From Syntrophomonadaceae bacterium (GTDB taxonomy: Bacteria > Bacillota > Dethiobacteria > DTU022 > UBA8154), in the NCBI GenBank assembly GCA_003556225.1, contig PWRN01000058.1, positions 1-49,357 on the forward strand: a stretch of DNA of 49,357 bases, read 5' to 3'. A program made the position numbers and the translations under genes. The notes beneath the pieces were generated by a model. It was given only the letters and a program-made list of their open reading frames with translations, did not search any database and was not told the origin of the DNA. Positions 35,797 through 44,631 of this stretch are shown piece after piece; the first letter of the stretch is position 1; the number at the start of each line of letters is the position of its first letter.

Positions 35797-37140
35797 ATGA
35801 CAACTGTTCCACCACAGAAGCTGCCCCCCCAAAACATTGAAGCGGAACAATCGGTGTTGGGTTCCATGCTCATTGATAAAGACGCACAGTTGGAAGCGGC
35901 CGAGCTTTTAAACCCGGCGGATTTCTATAAAGACATCCATGGACAGATCTTTCAGGCTATTGTCAGTCTTTCCAACCGGGGAGAGCCCGTGGACCTGGTA
36001 ACCGTTTGTGATGAACTGGAAAAGCAGCAGTTGCTGGAAAAAGTCGGTGGTGCGGCATACCTGGCTTCAATGGCGGACATGACCCCAACGGCTGCCCACA
36101 TACGCTACTACGCCGGCATCGTTCGCGAAAAGGCTTTGCTACGAAATATGATCCGGGCGGCCACGAATATTGTGGGGAAAAGCTATGGATATATCTCCAA
36201 CGTGGAAGAGTACCTGGACGAAGCGGAGCAGCTAATCTTCGAAGTAGCCCGGTCGCGGGAAAGCAAAGGCTTCGTTTCCCTGGAAGATGTTTTGAGCGAA
36301 ACCGTGCAGAAGCTGGAAAAACTCTACAATCGCAAGGGCGAGGTAACCGGCCTTCCCAGCGGTTTTGCCGATCTGGACAACTTGACATCGGGCTTTCAAA
36401 GCTCGGATTTCATTATTATTGCCGCTCGCCCCAGCATGGGCAAGACAACGCTGGGATTAAATATTGCCCAGCATATCGCCCTGGAAGCTCATAGACCGGT
36501 CGCGTTTTTTAGCCTGGAAATGTCCAAAGAACAGCTGGCGCAGCGCCTGCTTTGTTCTTTTGTCGAAATTGATTCTCACCGCTTACGCCGGGGATATCTT
36601 TCCACCGAGGACTGGCCGCGCGTCACCCAGGCCCTGGCACCTCTTTCCCAGGCCCCTCTCTACATTGACGATTCGGCGGCCATTTCTGTTATGGAAATGC
36701 GAGCCAAAGCCCGGCGGCTTAAAATGGAAAAAGGGCTCTCAGCGATCTTCGTCGATTACCTGCAGCTCATGCGCGGCCATGAAAAAGTGGAAAACCGGCA
36801 ACAAGAAATATCATCCATTTCCCGCTCCCTGAAAGCGCTGGCCAAGGAGATGGACTGCCCGGTTATCGCACTATCGCAGCTGAGTCGTGCCGTGGAGCAG
36901 CGGACGGATAAGCGACCGGTTTTAAGTGATCTTCTGGAGTCCGGCGGAATTGAGGCCAATGCCGACCTGGTTATTTTTATTTACCGCGACGACTATTATA
37001 ACGAAGCATCTGAGAAAAAAAATATCACGGAAATCATCATCTCCAAGCAGCGCAACGGCCCCACGGGCAAGATCGAACTGCTTTTCAAGGATCGGTTCAC
37101 AAAATTTGTCAACCTGTCTTATTCCCGGGAAGCTATTTAA
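35797..37140 (+). CDS. dnaB: Replicative DNA helicase DnaB (DnaC in Bacillus)
   Basis: Hexameric 5'-3' helicase of the fork. It has 447 residues. The N-terminal domain covers about 8-110 (PPQNIEAEQSVLGSMLID), the linker 115-175, and the RecA-like ATPase follows with Walker A ARPSMGKTT near 210-218, FFSLEMSKEQL and Walker B AIFVDYLQLM. The usual ESGAIEQDAD block reads ESGGIEANAD here. AGGAGG lies upstream of the ATG. No intein is seen. The 221-bp gap before it shows no clear gene. Confidence 0.98.
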   Translation: MTTVPPQKLPPQNIEAEQSVLGSMLIDKDAQLEAAELLNPADFYKDIHGQIFQAIVSLSNRGEPVDLVTVCDELEKQQLLEKVGGAAYLASMADMTPTAAHIRYYAGIVREKALLRNMIRAATNIVGKSYGYISNVEEYLDEAEQLIFEVARSRESKGFVSLEDVLSETVQKLEKLYNRKGEVTGLPSGFADLDNLTSGFQSSDFIIIAARPSMGKTTLGLNIAQHIALEAHRPVAFFSLEMSKEQLAQRLLCSFVEIDSHRLRRGYLSTEDWPRVTQALAPLSQAPLYIDDSAAISVMEMRAKARRLKMEKGLSAIFVDYLQLMRGHEKVENRQQEISSISRSLKALAKEMDCPVIALSQLSRAVEQRTDKRPVLSDLLESGGIEANADLVIFIYRDDYYNEASEKKNITEIIISKQRNGPTGKIELLFKDRFTKFVNLSYSREAI

Positions 37141-37182
37141 AGCGTAATTGTTTGCCGGATGCAAGGATGAAGGTGATTAAGA

Positions 37183-38589
37183 ATGAGCTATCAGGAATAT
37201 GACATTATACTGGTCGGAGCGGGACCAGCCACAATTTTTGCAGCGTTGCACCTGAGTGAAAAAGATCACCGGGTGCTTTTCCTGGAAAAAGGCCTGGAGT
37301 TGGAAAGGCGCACCTGTCCCAAAGGTAAGGGACAGTGCCGAAACTGCAGCACATGCGCCGTTTTAAACGGTTGGGGCGGCGCCGGCGCCTACAGCGATGG
37401 TAAGTTAACCCTATCCACGGCTTTCGGCGGGTCTCTCCCGGAATACACAGGAACGGAGCAGGCGCAAGCACTGATCGAGCGGGTGGATCAGGTTTACCGG
37501 TCTTTTGGCGCTCCAGATGAAATTTACGGGACGGATATCCATGCTGTGCAGCGCCTTCAAAGGCGAGCAGCGGCCGCTGAACTGGAGTTGCTCCCCTCCC
37601 CGATTCGACACTTGGGCACGGAAAATTGCTACGAGATCTTGATGAAAATGAAAACCGCGCTGGAAAGCAAGGTGGAGATACGTTTTAACCAGGCCGTGAC
37701 GGAAATTGTTGTAGAAGAGAGGCGGGTTCAGGGAGTTAAAACCGCTGACGGTCAAGAGTATCGTGCCAACTTCGTGATCTGCGGTCCTGGCAGGCAGGGA
37801 TCCCCCTGGTTTTATGATGAAGCGCGTCGTCTGGGAATGCGCTTTTTCAACAATCCCGTGGACATCGGTGTGCGCGTGGAACTGCCCGCGGATGTTCTGG
37901 AACCTATCTCCTCCCGACTCTACGAATCCAAGTTTATTTATTATTCCGCTTCCTTTGACGACAAGGTGCGTACTTTTTGCATGAACCCTTATGGTGAAGT
38001 TGTCCTGGAAAACAGCGAAGGCGTTATTACGGTGAACGGTCATAGCTACAGCGACAAAAACCGCCAAACGGAAAACACCAACTTTGCCATCCTGGTCAGC
38101 AAAACGTTTACCAAGCCCTTTAACGAACCCATCCGGTATGGTCGTTATATTGCCAGCCTGGCAAACATGCTGGGTGGAGGGGTTTTGGTGCAGCGCCTGG
38201 GGGATTTAACAGCGGGGCGACGCTCGACGCCGGAACGGATTCATCGTGGACTGGTTCGTCCCACACTCCAGGAGTCGACGCCCGGTGATTTGAGCCTGGT
38301 GCTCCCGTACCGCTACTTAACCTCCATCTTGGAGATGATGCAAGCGCTGGATAAGGTTGCGCCCGGGGTTAACTCACGACACACACTGCTCTACGGCATT
38401 GAAGTCAAATTTTACTCCTACCGGCTGCAGCTCAGCCGGGACCTGGAGACCGAAATCACAAACCTTTTCGCTGTCGGCGATGGTGCCGGCGTGACCCGGG
38501 GACTGGTCCAGGCTTCTGCTTCAGGCCTGGTAGCCGCGGAGGAAATATCCCGGCGTCTCTCTGGCGCCGGCGAGATCAAAAGCGGCTAA
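37183..38589 (+). CDS. FAD-dependent dehydrogenase of uncharacterised type (COG2509-like)
   Basis: NAD(P)/FAD-type oxidoreductase of 468 residues. The N-terminal Rossmann motif is DIILVGAGPATIFAALHL (7-24) with the ribose-binding Glu in VLFLEKG. A cysteine-rich segment near 45-65 (CPKGKGQCRNCSTC, then NGWGGAGAYSDGKL) marks the uncharacterised FAD-dependent dehydrogenase group. The C-terminal FAD block is LFAVGDGAGVTRGLVQASASG. The four close cysteines could hold a metal or a redox disulfide. The substrate is unknown. It lies between dnaB and purA, 42 bp after dnaB. Confidence 0.85.
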   Translation: MSYQEYDIILVGAGPATIFAALHLSEKDHRVLFLEKGLELERRTCPKGKGQCRNCSTCAVLNGWGGAGAYSDGKLTLSTAFGGSLPEYTGTEQAQALIERVDQVYRSFGAPDEIYGTDIHAVQRLQRRAAAAELELLPSPIRHLGTENCYEILMKMKTALESKVEIRFNQAVTEIVVEERRVQGVKTADGQEYRANFVICGPGRQGSPWFYDEARRLGMRFFNNPVDIGVRVELPADVLEPISSRLYESKFIYYSASFDDKVRTFCMNPYGEVVLENSEGVITVNGHSYSDKNRQTENTNFAILVSKTFTKPFNEPIRYGRYIASLANMLGGGVLVQRLGDLTAGRRSTPERIHRGLVRPTLQESTPGDLSLVLPYRYLTSILEMMQALDKVAPGVNSRHTLLYGIEVKFYSYRLQLSRDLETEITNLFAVGDGAGVTRGLVQASASGLVAAEEISRRLSGAGEIKSG

Positions 38590-38641
38590 ACAACGTTTTT
38601 TTCTTCCGTGCGAATCAATGAAAAGAGGTGAGTTGAACGCA

Positions 38642-39937
38642 ATGGAATTTTCCACCCTTGCCGTTCTTGGCAGCCAGTGGGGAGATGAAGGAAAAGGGAA
38701 AATAACCGACTATTTGGCCGAACAATTTGATCTTGTGGTGCGCTACCAGGGTGGCCCCAACGCTGGGCATACCGTTGTAGTTGGTCAGGAAACGTTTAAA
38801 CTTCATCACCTGCCTTCCGGCATTCTCCACCCGGGGAAAAAGTGTGTCCTGGGTGACGGTATGGTGCTTGATCCCGTTACGCTGCAGGCTGAATTAACAG
38901 GCCTGGAGCAGAAGGGCGTTATCCCTGAGCATCTTTTCATCAGCACCCGGGCACACTTGATTATGCCTTACCACCAAAAGCTGGACGAACTGGAGGAAGA
39001 AAGACGCAGGGTGGAGAAGCTAGGGACCACCATGCGGGGGATCGGACCGGCGTACACTGACAAATATGCCCGGCAGGGGCTGCGCTGTGGTGACCTGTTG
39101 GGCAGTGAGCGCGCCCTCCAGAAAAAACTGCAGCAGATCTTGGACACCAAAAACGAACTGTTTACACGCCTGTATGACTCCAGGCCATACAGCCTGGCGG
39201 ACCTGGAGGAGGCATACCTGCCTGCGGCACGCGGCCTAAAGCCGTACTTCACAGAAACCGCTTTACTCATTCACCGGGAGCTGCAGGAAGGTTCACGGGT
39301 GCTTTTCGAAGGGGCCCAGGGATGCATGCTGGATATTGATCACGGCACGTATCCTTATGTCACTTCTTCCAATCCCACAGCCGGAGGCATTTGCATCGGT
39401 GCTGGCGTGGCTCCCCGGGTGATTGGCCCGGTTTTGGGTGTTGCCAAGGCATACACAACCCGGGTGGGTGGGGGCCCTTTTCCTACAGAAATCAGCGACG
39501 CCACCGGGGACCGGATCCGCCAGGTGGGCAAGGAGTTTGGCACGACCACAGGGAGACCGCGCCGCATCGGCTGGCTGGATGGAGTTGCTCTGCGCCATGC
39601 CGTAAGGCTGAACGGCGTTCAATTCCTGGCCCTAACCCTGTTTGATGTGTTAACGGGATTGGAAAGGATAAAAATTGCAACAGCTTATCGCGTAGGGGAA
39701 CAGCAAATAACCCACTTTCCTCCCAGCCTGGAGACCCTGGAGCAGTGTCAGCCTGTCTACCTTGATTTTTCGGGATGGGAAGAAGATCTAACCCAGGTCA
39801 AATCCTATTCCCATCTTCCTCCCAATGCCCGGCGGTATATCGAGGGGATTGAAGAAACCTCAGGGGTCCCGGTGGGCTTGGTTTCAGTGGGCCCCAGGCG
39901 GGATCAGACCATCGTGATCCATGATGTCTTTAAATAG
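38642..39937 (+). CDS. purA: Adenylosuccinate synthetase
   Basis: GTP-dependent enzyme joining IMP and aspartate, the first step from IMP to AMP. From the ATG at 38642 it has 431 residues. The GTP P-loop block is GSQWGDEGKGKITDYLA (10-26), followed by GGPNAGHTV with the catalytic His. The IMP site has TTMRGIGPAYTDK, and the C-terminus GVPVGLVSVGPRRDQTI. GAGGTGA lies about 10 nt upstream; an in-frame ATG at 38618 would include it. A strong terminator follows. Confidence 0.97.
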   Translation: MEFSTLAVLGSQWGDEGKGKITDYLAEQFDLVVRYQGGPNAGHTVVVGQETFKLHHLPSGILHPGKKCVLGDGMVLDPVTLQAELTGLEQKGVIPEHLFISTRAHLIMPYHQKLDELEEERRRVEKLGTTMRGIGPAYTDKYARQGLRCGDLLGSERALQKKLQQILDTKNELFTRLYDSRPYSLADLEEAYLPAARGLKPYFTETALLIHRELQEGSRVLFEGAQGCMLDIDHGTYPYVTSSNPTAGGICIGAGVAPRVIGPVLGVAKAYTTRVGGGPFPTEISDATGDRIRQVGKEFGTTTGRPRRIGWLDGVALRHAVRLNGVQFLALTLFDVLTGLERIKIATAYRVGEQQITHFPPSLETLEQCQPVYLDFSGWEEDLTQVKSYSHLPPNARRYIEGIEETSGVPVGLVSVGPRRDQTIVIHDVFK

Positions 39938-39954
39938 ACCGTGCAGGTTAAAGG

Positions 39955-39993
39955 AGCAGCCCCGGGAATTCCCGGTTGCTGCTTCTTTTTTTT
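39955..39993 (+). terminator. Rho-independent terminator after purA
   Basis: AGCAGC at 39955-39960 pairs with GCTGCT at 39978-39983, enclosing a palindromic CCGGGAATTCCCGG, followed by eight T (39986-39993). Confidence 0.92.
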
Positions 39994-40076
39994 GTCTCTT
40001 CTTCCATTCCTGCGCCCCGCAAAAATTTTTTTTCGCCCGGCAGGACTTTCCTTCCTGGGGGCGAAGATATTAACTT

Positions 40077-40098
40077 GTTGTTAAGTTTTGTTAACAAC
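40077..40098. promoter_or_regulatory. Inverted/direct TGTTAA repeats upstream of the LysM/M23 gene
   Basis: GTTGTTAA (40077-40084) and TTAACAAC (40091-40098) are perfect complements. Read on the plus strand there are also two TGTTAA hexamers spaced by 4 nt (40079-40084 and 40089-40094). This resembles a WalR box except that its spacer should be 5 nt. It lies about 90 bp before the hydrolase start. Confidence 0.5.
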
Positions 40099-40186
40099 TT
40101 TAATCATTCCACCGGGTTTTGCTAAACCTTGAACCTGTTTAAAACCCAGGTAAAAGTTTGATGGAGCAATCGATGGAGGGAAGCCT

Positions 40187-41578
40187 ATGAAAGAAGTGAA
40201 GAGCAAGAGCCGGCCCAGGCCGCGGAGGCGAGGAGCCCCGTGGTATGCCTATATCCTGTTCCTGGCTTTCAGCGTTTTTTCGGTCTGGGGTGTGCTCAAT
40301 CATTACATAGCAAATACGGGGCACTATTATGCTGTTTATTTCAATGGCTTGGAAATTGGCATGCTGGAAGGCGAAGAGGACCTGGAAAGAATTGTCCGGG
40401 CGCTGGAAGAAGAAGCCGCAGGTTTTTACGGGGGCGCAGTCAAGCCGGTGGAAACAATCCAGCTTCACCCGGTGCATCGACCTTTTGCAGAACCCGATGG
40501 GGAGCGCGTACGCTCCCAGTTGCGGCATGCCTTGACATATCAAAAAGAGGCGAGAATGATTACTGTGGACGGGAAGGATATTCTCCCCGTTTCCTGCTTG
40601 AACCAGGTAAACACGGTTATTGATCTTTTAGCAGGAGAATATGTTCCAGAGGGAGATCATATCTCCCTGCAGAAAGTTGAGATGAGCGAAAAAGTTGAAT
40701 CCCGGCGGTATTTTTGCTTTCCAGAAGAAATCCGCGAGGCGGAGACGGTTGCAGCTACTTTGCTGCGGGGGACAGATCGCCGAGAAATTTACCTGGTCTC
40801 GCGGGGAGATTCCCTCTGGAAGATCGCCCAGGAGCACGATCTTTCCGTGGATGATCTCAAAGAAGCCAACCCGCAAATAAATGGGGAACTGCTGCAAATC
40901 GGTGATGAATTGAGCCTGATTGTGCCGGAGCCTCTGGTGAACGTGGTCACAGTAGAGCGCGTTGTGGTCGAAGAAAACATTCCCTTTGGCAGAGAATACA
41001 CGTACGATAGCTCCATGTGGAGAACCCAGACTCGGGTAGCGGAAGAAGGTGAGTTTGGCCGCAGAGAGGTTGTTTACGAGGTTACCCGGGAAAACGGCAT
41101 GGAAATATCTGAAGAAAAGATTTTTGAAGAGATCGTCAAGGAACCCAGGAATGAGATTGTTGCAAAAGGCACGGCTAATATCCCCGCCAGGGGTACAGGA
41201 AACTTTATCTGGCCTGTGCAGGGTGGTGGCCGGATGACATCAGGCTACGGCTGGCGCAGCGGTGGTTTTCATGCCGGCATTGATATTGCCTCCCGGGCAG
41301 GAACTTCCATTCTCGCTGCGGATAGCGGCGTTGTGGTTTATGAAGGCTGGGACGGGGCGTACGGTCGCTCCATCGTTATTTATCACGGCCATTATTATAC
41401 TCGCTATGCCCACCATTCAGCAAACCTGGTGAGCAGGGGCGATGCGGTTAGTAAAGGCCAGGTGATCGCCCGCATGGGATCCAGCGGTCGCAGTACGGGG
41501 CCTCATTTGCACTTTGAAGTGCGAACGGCTGGCATCCATGGCCCCACGGTCAACCCCCTGAACTTTTTTAGCCCGTAA
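40187..41578 (+). CDS. Cell-wall M23 peptidase with LysM and G5 domains
   Basis: Secreted or membrane-tethered peptidoglycan hydrolase of 463 residues. A basic N-terminus and one membrane span (about 17-40) come first, then an unassigned region to about 195. LysM covers about 198-245 (YLVSRGDSLWKIAQEHDLSVDDLKEANP), G5 about 248-330 (VTVERVVVEENIPFGREYTYD), and M23 from about 340, with Zn ligands in GFHAGIDIAS and PHLHFEV. LysM and G5 bind the wall and place the enzyme. It lies upstream of walR; WalRK controls such hydrolases in Bacillus. A terminator follows. Confidence 0.93.
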   Translation: MKEVKSKSRPRPRRRGAPWYAYILFLAFSVFSVWGVLNHYIANTGHYYAVYFNGLEIGMLEGEEDLERIVRALEEEAAGFYGGAVKPVETIQLHPVHRPFAEPDGERVRSQLRHALTYQKEARMITVDGKDILPVSCLNQVNTVIDLLAGEYVPEGDHISLQKVEMSEKVESRRYFCFPEEIREAETVAATLLRGTDRREIYLVSRGDSLWKIAQEHDLSVDDLKEANPQINGELLQIGDELSLIVPEPLVNVVTVERVVVEENIPFGREYTYDSSMWRTQTRVAEEGEFGRREVVYEVTRENGMEISEEKIFEEIVKEPRNEIVAKGTANIPARGTGNFIWPVQGGGRMTSGYGWRSGGFHAGIDIASRAGTSILAADSGVVVYEGWDGAYGRSIVIYHGHYYTRYAHHSANLVSRGDAVSKGQVIARMGSSGRSTGPHLHFEVRTAGIHGPTVNPLNFFSP

Positions 41579-41638
41579 AGGCAAACAACCTCTCGAAGGC
41601 GGATGAAGTGCATTGGGTGCAGAGAGCAATGCGGAGTG

Positions 41639-41680
41639 AACCGCTGTCTATCCAGGCAAAGAGACAGCGGTTTGGTTGTT
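41639..41680 (+). terminator. Terminator after the LysM/M23 gene
   Basis: A perfect 11-bp stem AACCGCTGTCT (41639-41649) with AGACAGCGGTT (41662-41672), followed by the T-rich TGGTTGTT. Confidence 0.82.
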
Positions 41681-41703
41681 CCCAGGGGAAAAATGAAATA
41701 TGG

Positions 41704-41820
41704 TGATCAAGCTTGACCAGGAATGAACTCTTTTCCCCTGCTTGCCCTCGGCGACCCTAAGATTTGCCCTGATGGGAAGGTGTGCAGGGGTTTCAGCAAA
41801 GCCGTCTCAAATTGTTTAAT
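41704..41820 (+). repeat. Non-coding dispersed repeat, copy B
   Basis: Homologue of 28601-28718 with conserved ends (TGATCAAGCTTG at the left, TCAGCAAAGCCG and CTCAAA at the right) and a more variable middle. It lies between the M23 terminator and the WalR box. Confidence 0.85.
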
Positions 41821-41850
41821 AAAAAAATAAAAAAGGAATAATGTTTTCGC

Positions 41851-41867
41851 TGTAATACTGCTGTAAT
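41851..41867 (+). promoter_or_regulatory. WalR (YycF) binding box upstream of walR
   Basis: TGTAAT (41851-41856), 5 nt, TGTAAT (41862-41867). This fits the Bacillus/Staphylococcus WalR consensus TGTWAH-N5-TGTWAH exactly. It lies about 240 bp before walR, suggesting autoregulation. Confidence 0.78.
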
Positions 41868-41926
41868 ATTCATGCGTTAGATTAGGATTAAGAGTTGACC
41901 CCCTCTTAAAATATACACTCTTCACC

Positions 41927-41953
41927 GGTGGCTTGCAAAGCCACCTTTTTTTT
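41927..41953 (+). terminator. Rho-independent terminator in the walR leader
   Basis: GGTGGCTT (41927-41934) pairs perfectly with AAGCCACC (41938-41945), followed by eight T. It ends transcripts from upstream or acts as an attenuator of walR. Confidence 0.88.
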
Positions 41954-42108
41954 GTTGAGATGAAGGACTTTTCTTGAAACAAACGAATTGTTATGTAAAG
42001 TGAACGCAGCACGGGCTGTTTGACGAAATAAACAGCGCCGCCCTTCGACCGGGTTGCTTTTCTGAGCGAGGATTATCACGTTGATCCAATATGCCGGGAG
42101 TAATATAG

Positions 42109-42795
42109 ATGAAAGAAAAGATTATGATTATCGACGATGAACAGCCCATTGCAGAAATTTTACAGTACAACCTGGAACAGGAAGGGTTCCGGGTACTGGT
42201 GGCTTATGACGGGGAAAGCGCCATCCGCCTGGCTTTTGCTGAAAAACCGGACCTGATTTTGCTGGATATTATGCTGCCTCGCATCGATGGATTTAATGTA
42301 TGCCGGGAAATACGACAAAAACTCGATGTGCCTATCATCATGCTCTCTGCCCGGGAGGCGGAGGTGGATAAGGTTTTGGGCCTGGAGCTGGGCGCCGATG
42401 ACTATGTAACCAAACCCTTTAGTGCCAGGGAATTAATTGCCCGCATCAAAGCCACGTTGCGGCGCTCACACTTGCAGAAGAAGTCCAAGAAAATTCTGAT
42501 TTGCGGTGACCTCAAACTGGACTTGGACGAAATGCTGTTGAACAAAAAGGGTGTAGAGATTAAGCTGACATTTCGGGAATTCAGCCTGCTTGCCTACTTG
42601 TTAAAGAATGCGGGCCACGTTTTTAGCCGGGAAAAACTACTGGAAGAAGTTTGGGGGTTCGATTATTTGGGAGAAGAGCGAACCGTGGATGTCACCATCA
42701 GGCGACTGCGGGAAAAGATTGAAGATAACCCGGGCAATCCCTCGTACATCTGCACCAGGCGGGGCGTAGGTTATTATCTGAGGAGGCTGCAGTAA
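42109..42795 (+). CDS. walR: Response regulator WalR (OmpR family)
   Basis: DNA-binding regulator of wall metabolism, 228 residues. The receiver domain has acidic residues D9/D10, phospho-acceptor D53 (LILLDIMLP) and K in VTKPFSARELIARI. The OmpR winged helix covers about 128-225 with LTFREFSLLAYLLKNAG, LLEEVWGFDYLGEERTVDVTIRRLREKIE and RGVGYYL. Identification as WalR rather than PhoP rests on the following walK-yycH-yycI genes. The stop overlaps the walK ATG (TAATG). Confidence 0.93.
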   Translation: MKEKIMIIDDEQPIAEILQYNLEQEGFRVLVAYDGESAIRLAFAEKPDLILLDIMLPRIDGFNVCREIRQKLDVPIIMLSAREAEVDKVLGLELGADDYVTKPFSARELIARIKATLRRSHLQKKSKKILICGDLKLDLDEMLLNKKGVEIKLTFREFSLLAYLLKNAGHVFSREKLLEEVWGFDYLGEERTVDVTIRRLREKIEDNPGNPSYICTRRGVGYYLRRLQ

Positions 42796-44588
42796 TGCGC
42801 ATTGGAATGCAGGGCAAGATCGTGCTGATGTATTCCTTGCTTATTCTTTTTGCCATGCAGCTTAGCGGGGTTTACTTGGTTCGTTCCTTGGAAAATTACT
42901 ACCTGCAAAATTATACCAGTAGCCAGACCGCGAAGGGAGAACTGCTAGTTAACTTTATCCGGCGTTATTTAATGGAAGAAGATGGCCAGGGAGAACACCT
43001 CGCCGCCATGGTTGCCGAGTTTGGAGGTGGAACGCCTCCTATGGAAACCATGGTTTTGGACCGCTATGGGCGGCTGCTTGCCGGCCCTGATCAACGCTAC
43101 CACGCCATGCTGGGGGGGCGGGTCATCCAGGATGATATTCTGCTGGCACTGGCAGGAAATAAAGTTGAAGCGGTGCGCATAGATCCTGAAACGGGCGCGC
43201 GGCACTACCACCTGGTTATGCCCGTGAAAAATGCCGGGACCGTTGTGGGTGTAGTTTTTATGAAAGGTTCCTTGGAACACATCCATCTAATTTTGCGGGA
43301 GATAAAATTTTTTTTAATCACCGGGTGGAGCATTGCCCTTGGAATCGCGGTAATCATCGGGTTTATGCTCACCAGGACCATTACCCGACCCATCAAGGAA
43401 GTCACCTCCCGCGCGGCGGCCATGGCTGGAGGAGACTTTTCACAGCATATCGAAGTTCGCTCTAATGACGAAATTGGCGAGCTGGGTCAAATGTTTAACA
43501 TTTTAACGGGGCGTTTGCAGCAGACCCTCGGGGAAATCTCCGCGGAGAAAACAAAAGTTGAAGCCATTTTAAATTACATGACCGATGGCATCATAGCCTT
43601 GAATCATCGGGGTGCAGTTATTCACGTGAATCCTGCGACCAAAACAATCCTGGAAGGGCAAGGTACTCAGGTTGCCGTCGGTTTGCCGGGACAGCGTGTC
43701 TTGGCTGAACTTTTCTCTGCGGAAGAACTGGAGAGCCTGCTGCAAAGCGACAGATCAGTCACCCATGAAGTAAGCTTAGGGACGACGGGGGAAAAGACAT
43801 ACCAGGTGCACTTTGCTCCCTTTCGAGAGAGTGGCGAACAGCAGGGCATGCTGATTGTCCTGCACGATGTTACCCGGGAGCGGAATTTTTCTCGATTACA
43901 GCAAGAATTTGTGGCCAATGTTTCTCATGAACTGCGCACGCCGTTAACAACGGTGAAAAATTACGTGGAAACCCTGTTAAGCGGGGCCCAGGAAAATCCC
44001 GATACTCGGGGGCGTTTTCTGCATGTGCTGGAAAGAGAAACAGAGCGCATGGTTAAACTGGTCAAGGATCTACTGGTGCTTTCCCAGATGGATTACCAGG
44101 ACACAGATTGGACCCGGAGGGAAATCGATTTAACCGCGCTGGTCCAAAGTGTGCTGGAGCAGGTAGATTTTGACGCCCGAGGCAGGAACCTGCAAATCAA
44201 GAGCGCCTTGCCCGGTGAGGCGGTAAAGGTCAGCGGTGATATCGATAGAATACGCCAGGTGCTACTCAACCTGCTGGACAACGCCATGAAGTTTACACCG
44301 CCGGGTGGTGAAATTACCGTGACGGTTTCTTGCGAAGGTGGAGAAGCCCATCTTTCTGTTCTCGATACCGGGATAGGAATTCCCGAAGAGGATGTGGGGC
44401 GAGTATTTGAGCGTTTTCATCGTGTGGACAAAACACGCTCGCGGGGATCGGGAGGAACCGGGTTGGGGCTCTCGATTGCCCGGCAGATCATCGAGGCCCA
44501 CGGGGGAATAATTCATTTAAAGAGCATTTTGAACCAGGGGACCGAAGTTTCTATTTGCCTGCCCCGGCAGTTCGATTCATCGCCATAA
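42795..44588 (+). CDS. walK: Sensor histidine kinase WalK
   Basis: Membrane kinase of 597 residues that senses wall state and phosphorylates WalR. TM1 covers about 9-30, the extracytoplasmic domain about 31-170, TM2 about 172-192, HAMP about 195-247 and PAS about 250-360. The phospho-acceptor is H378 in ANVSHELRTPLTTVKNYVE. The ATPase has the N box NLLDNAMKFTP, then DTGIGIPEEDV and GGTGLGLSI. The extracellular part and cytoplasmic PAS match the WalK layout. Its start overlaps the walR stop, ensuring coupled expression. Confidence 0.93.
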   Translation: MRIGMQGKIVLMYSLLILFAMQLSGVYLVRSLENYYLQNYTSSQTAKGELLVNFIRRYLMEEDGQGEHLAAMVAEFGGGTPPMETMVLDRYGRLLAGPDQRYHAMLGGRVIQDDILLALAGNKVEAVRIDPETGARHYHLVMPVKNAGTVVGVVFMKGSLEHIHLILREIKFFLITGWSIALGIAVIIGFMLTRTITRPIKEVTSRAAAMAGGDFSQHIEVRSNDEIGELGQMFNILTGRLQQTLGEISAEKTKVEAILNYMTDGIIALNHRGAVIHVNPATKTILEGQGTQVAVGLPGQRVLAELFSAEELESLLQSDRSVTHEVSLGTTGEKTYQVHFAPFRESGEQQGMLIVLHDVTRERNFSRLQQEFVANVSHELRTPLTTVKNYVETLLSGAQENPDTRGRFLHVLERETERMVKLVKDLLVLSQMDYQDTDWTRREIDLTALVQSVLEQVDFDARGRNLQIKSALPGEAVKVSGDIDRIRQVLLNLLDNAMKFTPPGGEITVTVSCEGGEAHLSVLDTGIGIPEEDVGRVFERFHRVDKTRSRGSGGTGLGLSIARQIIEAHGGIIHLKSILNQGTEVSICLPRQFDSSP

Positions 44589-44631
44589 CCCGGAGGAATC
44601 TTGGCACTTATGCAGTGAGGGGTTGCAGTCT

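Larger units (their letters stand above)
41579..42108. other. 530-bp regulatory gap upstream of walR
   Basis: No credible gene. In order: terminator of the M23 gene (41639-41680), repeat copy B (41704-41820), a WalR box (41851-41867), a second Rho-independent terminator (41927-41953), and about 150 bp of untranslated leader before walR. I found no promoter with two good boxes. Confidence 0.75.

Noticed and set aside
41850-41867. Pho box upstream of the two-component genes
   Set aside because: The 11-bp spaced CTGTAAT repeat also resembles a Pho box, but the exact WalR consensus and the yycH-yycI neighbours favour WalR.
41707-42012. Minus-strand open frame of 101 codons
   Set aside because: Its C-terminal part lies in repeat B; the same frame in repeat A has stop codons, so it is not conserved as protein.
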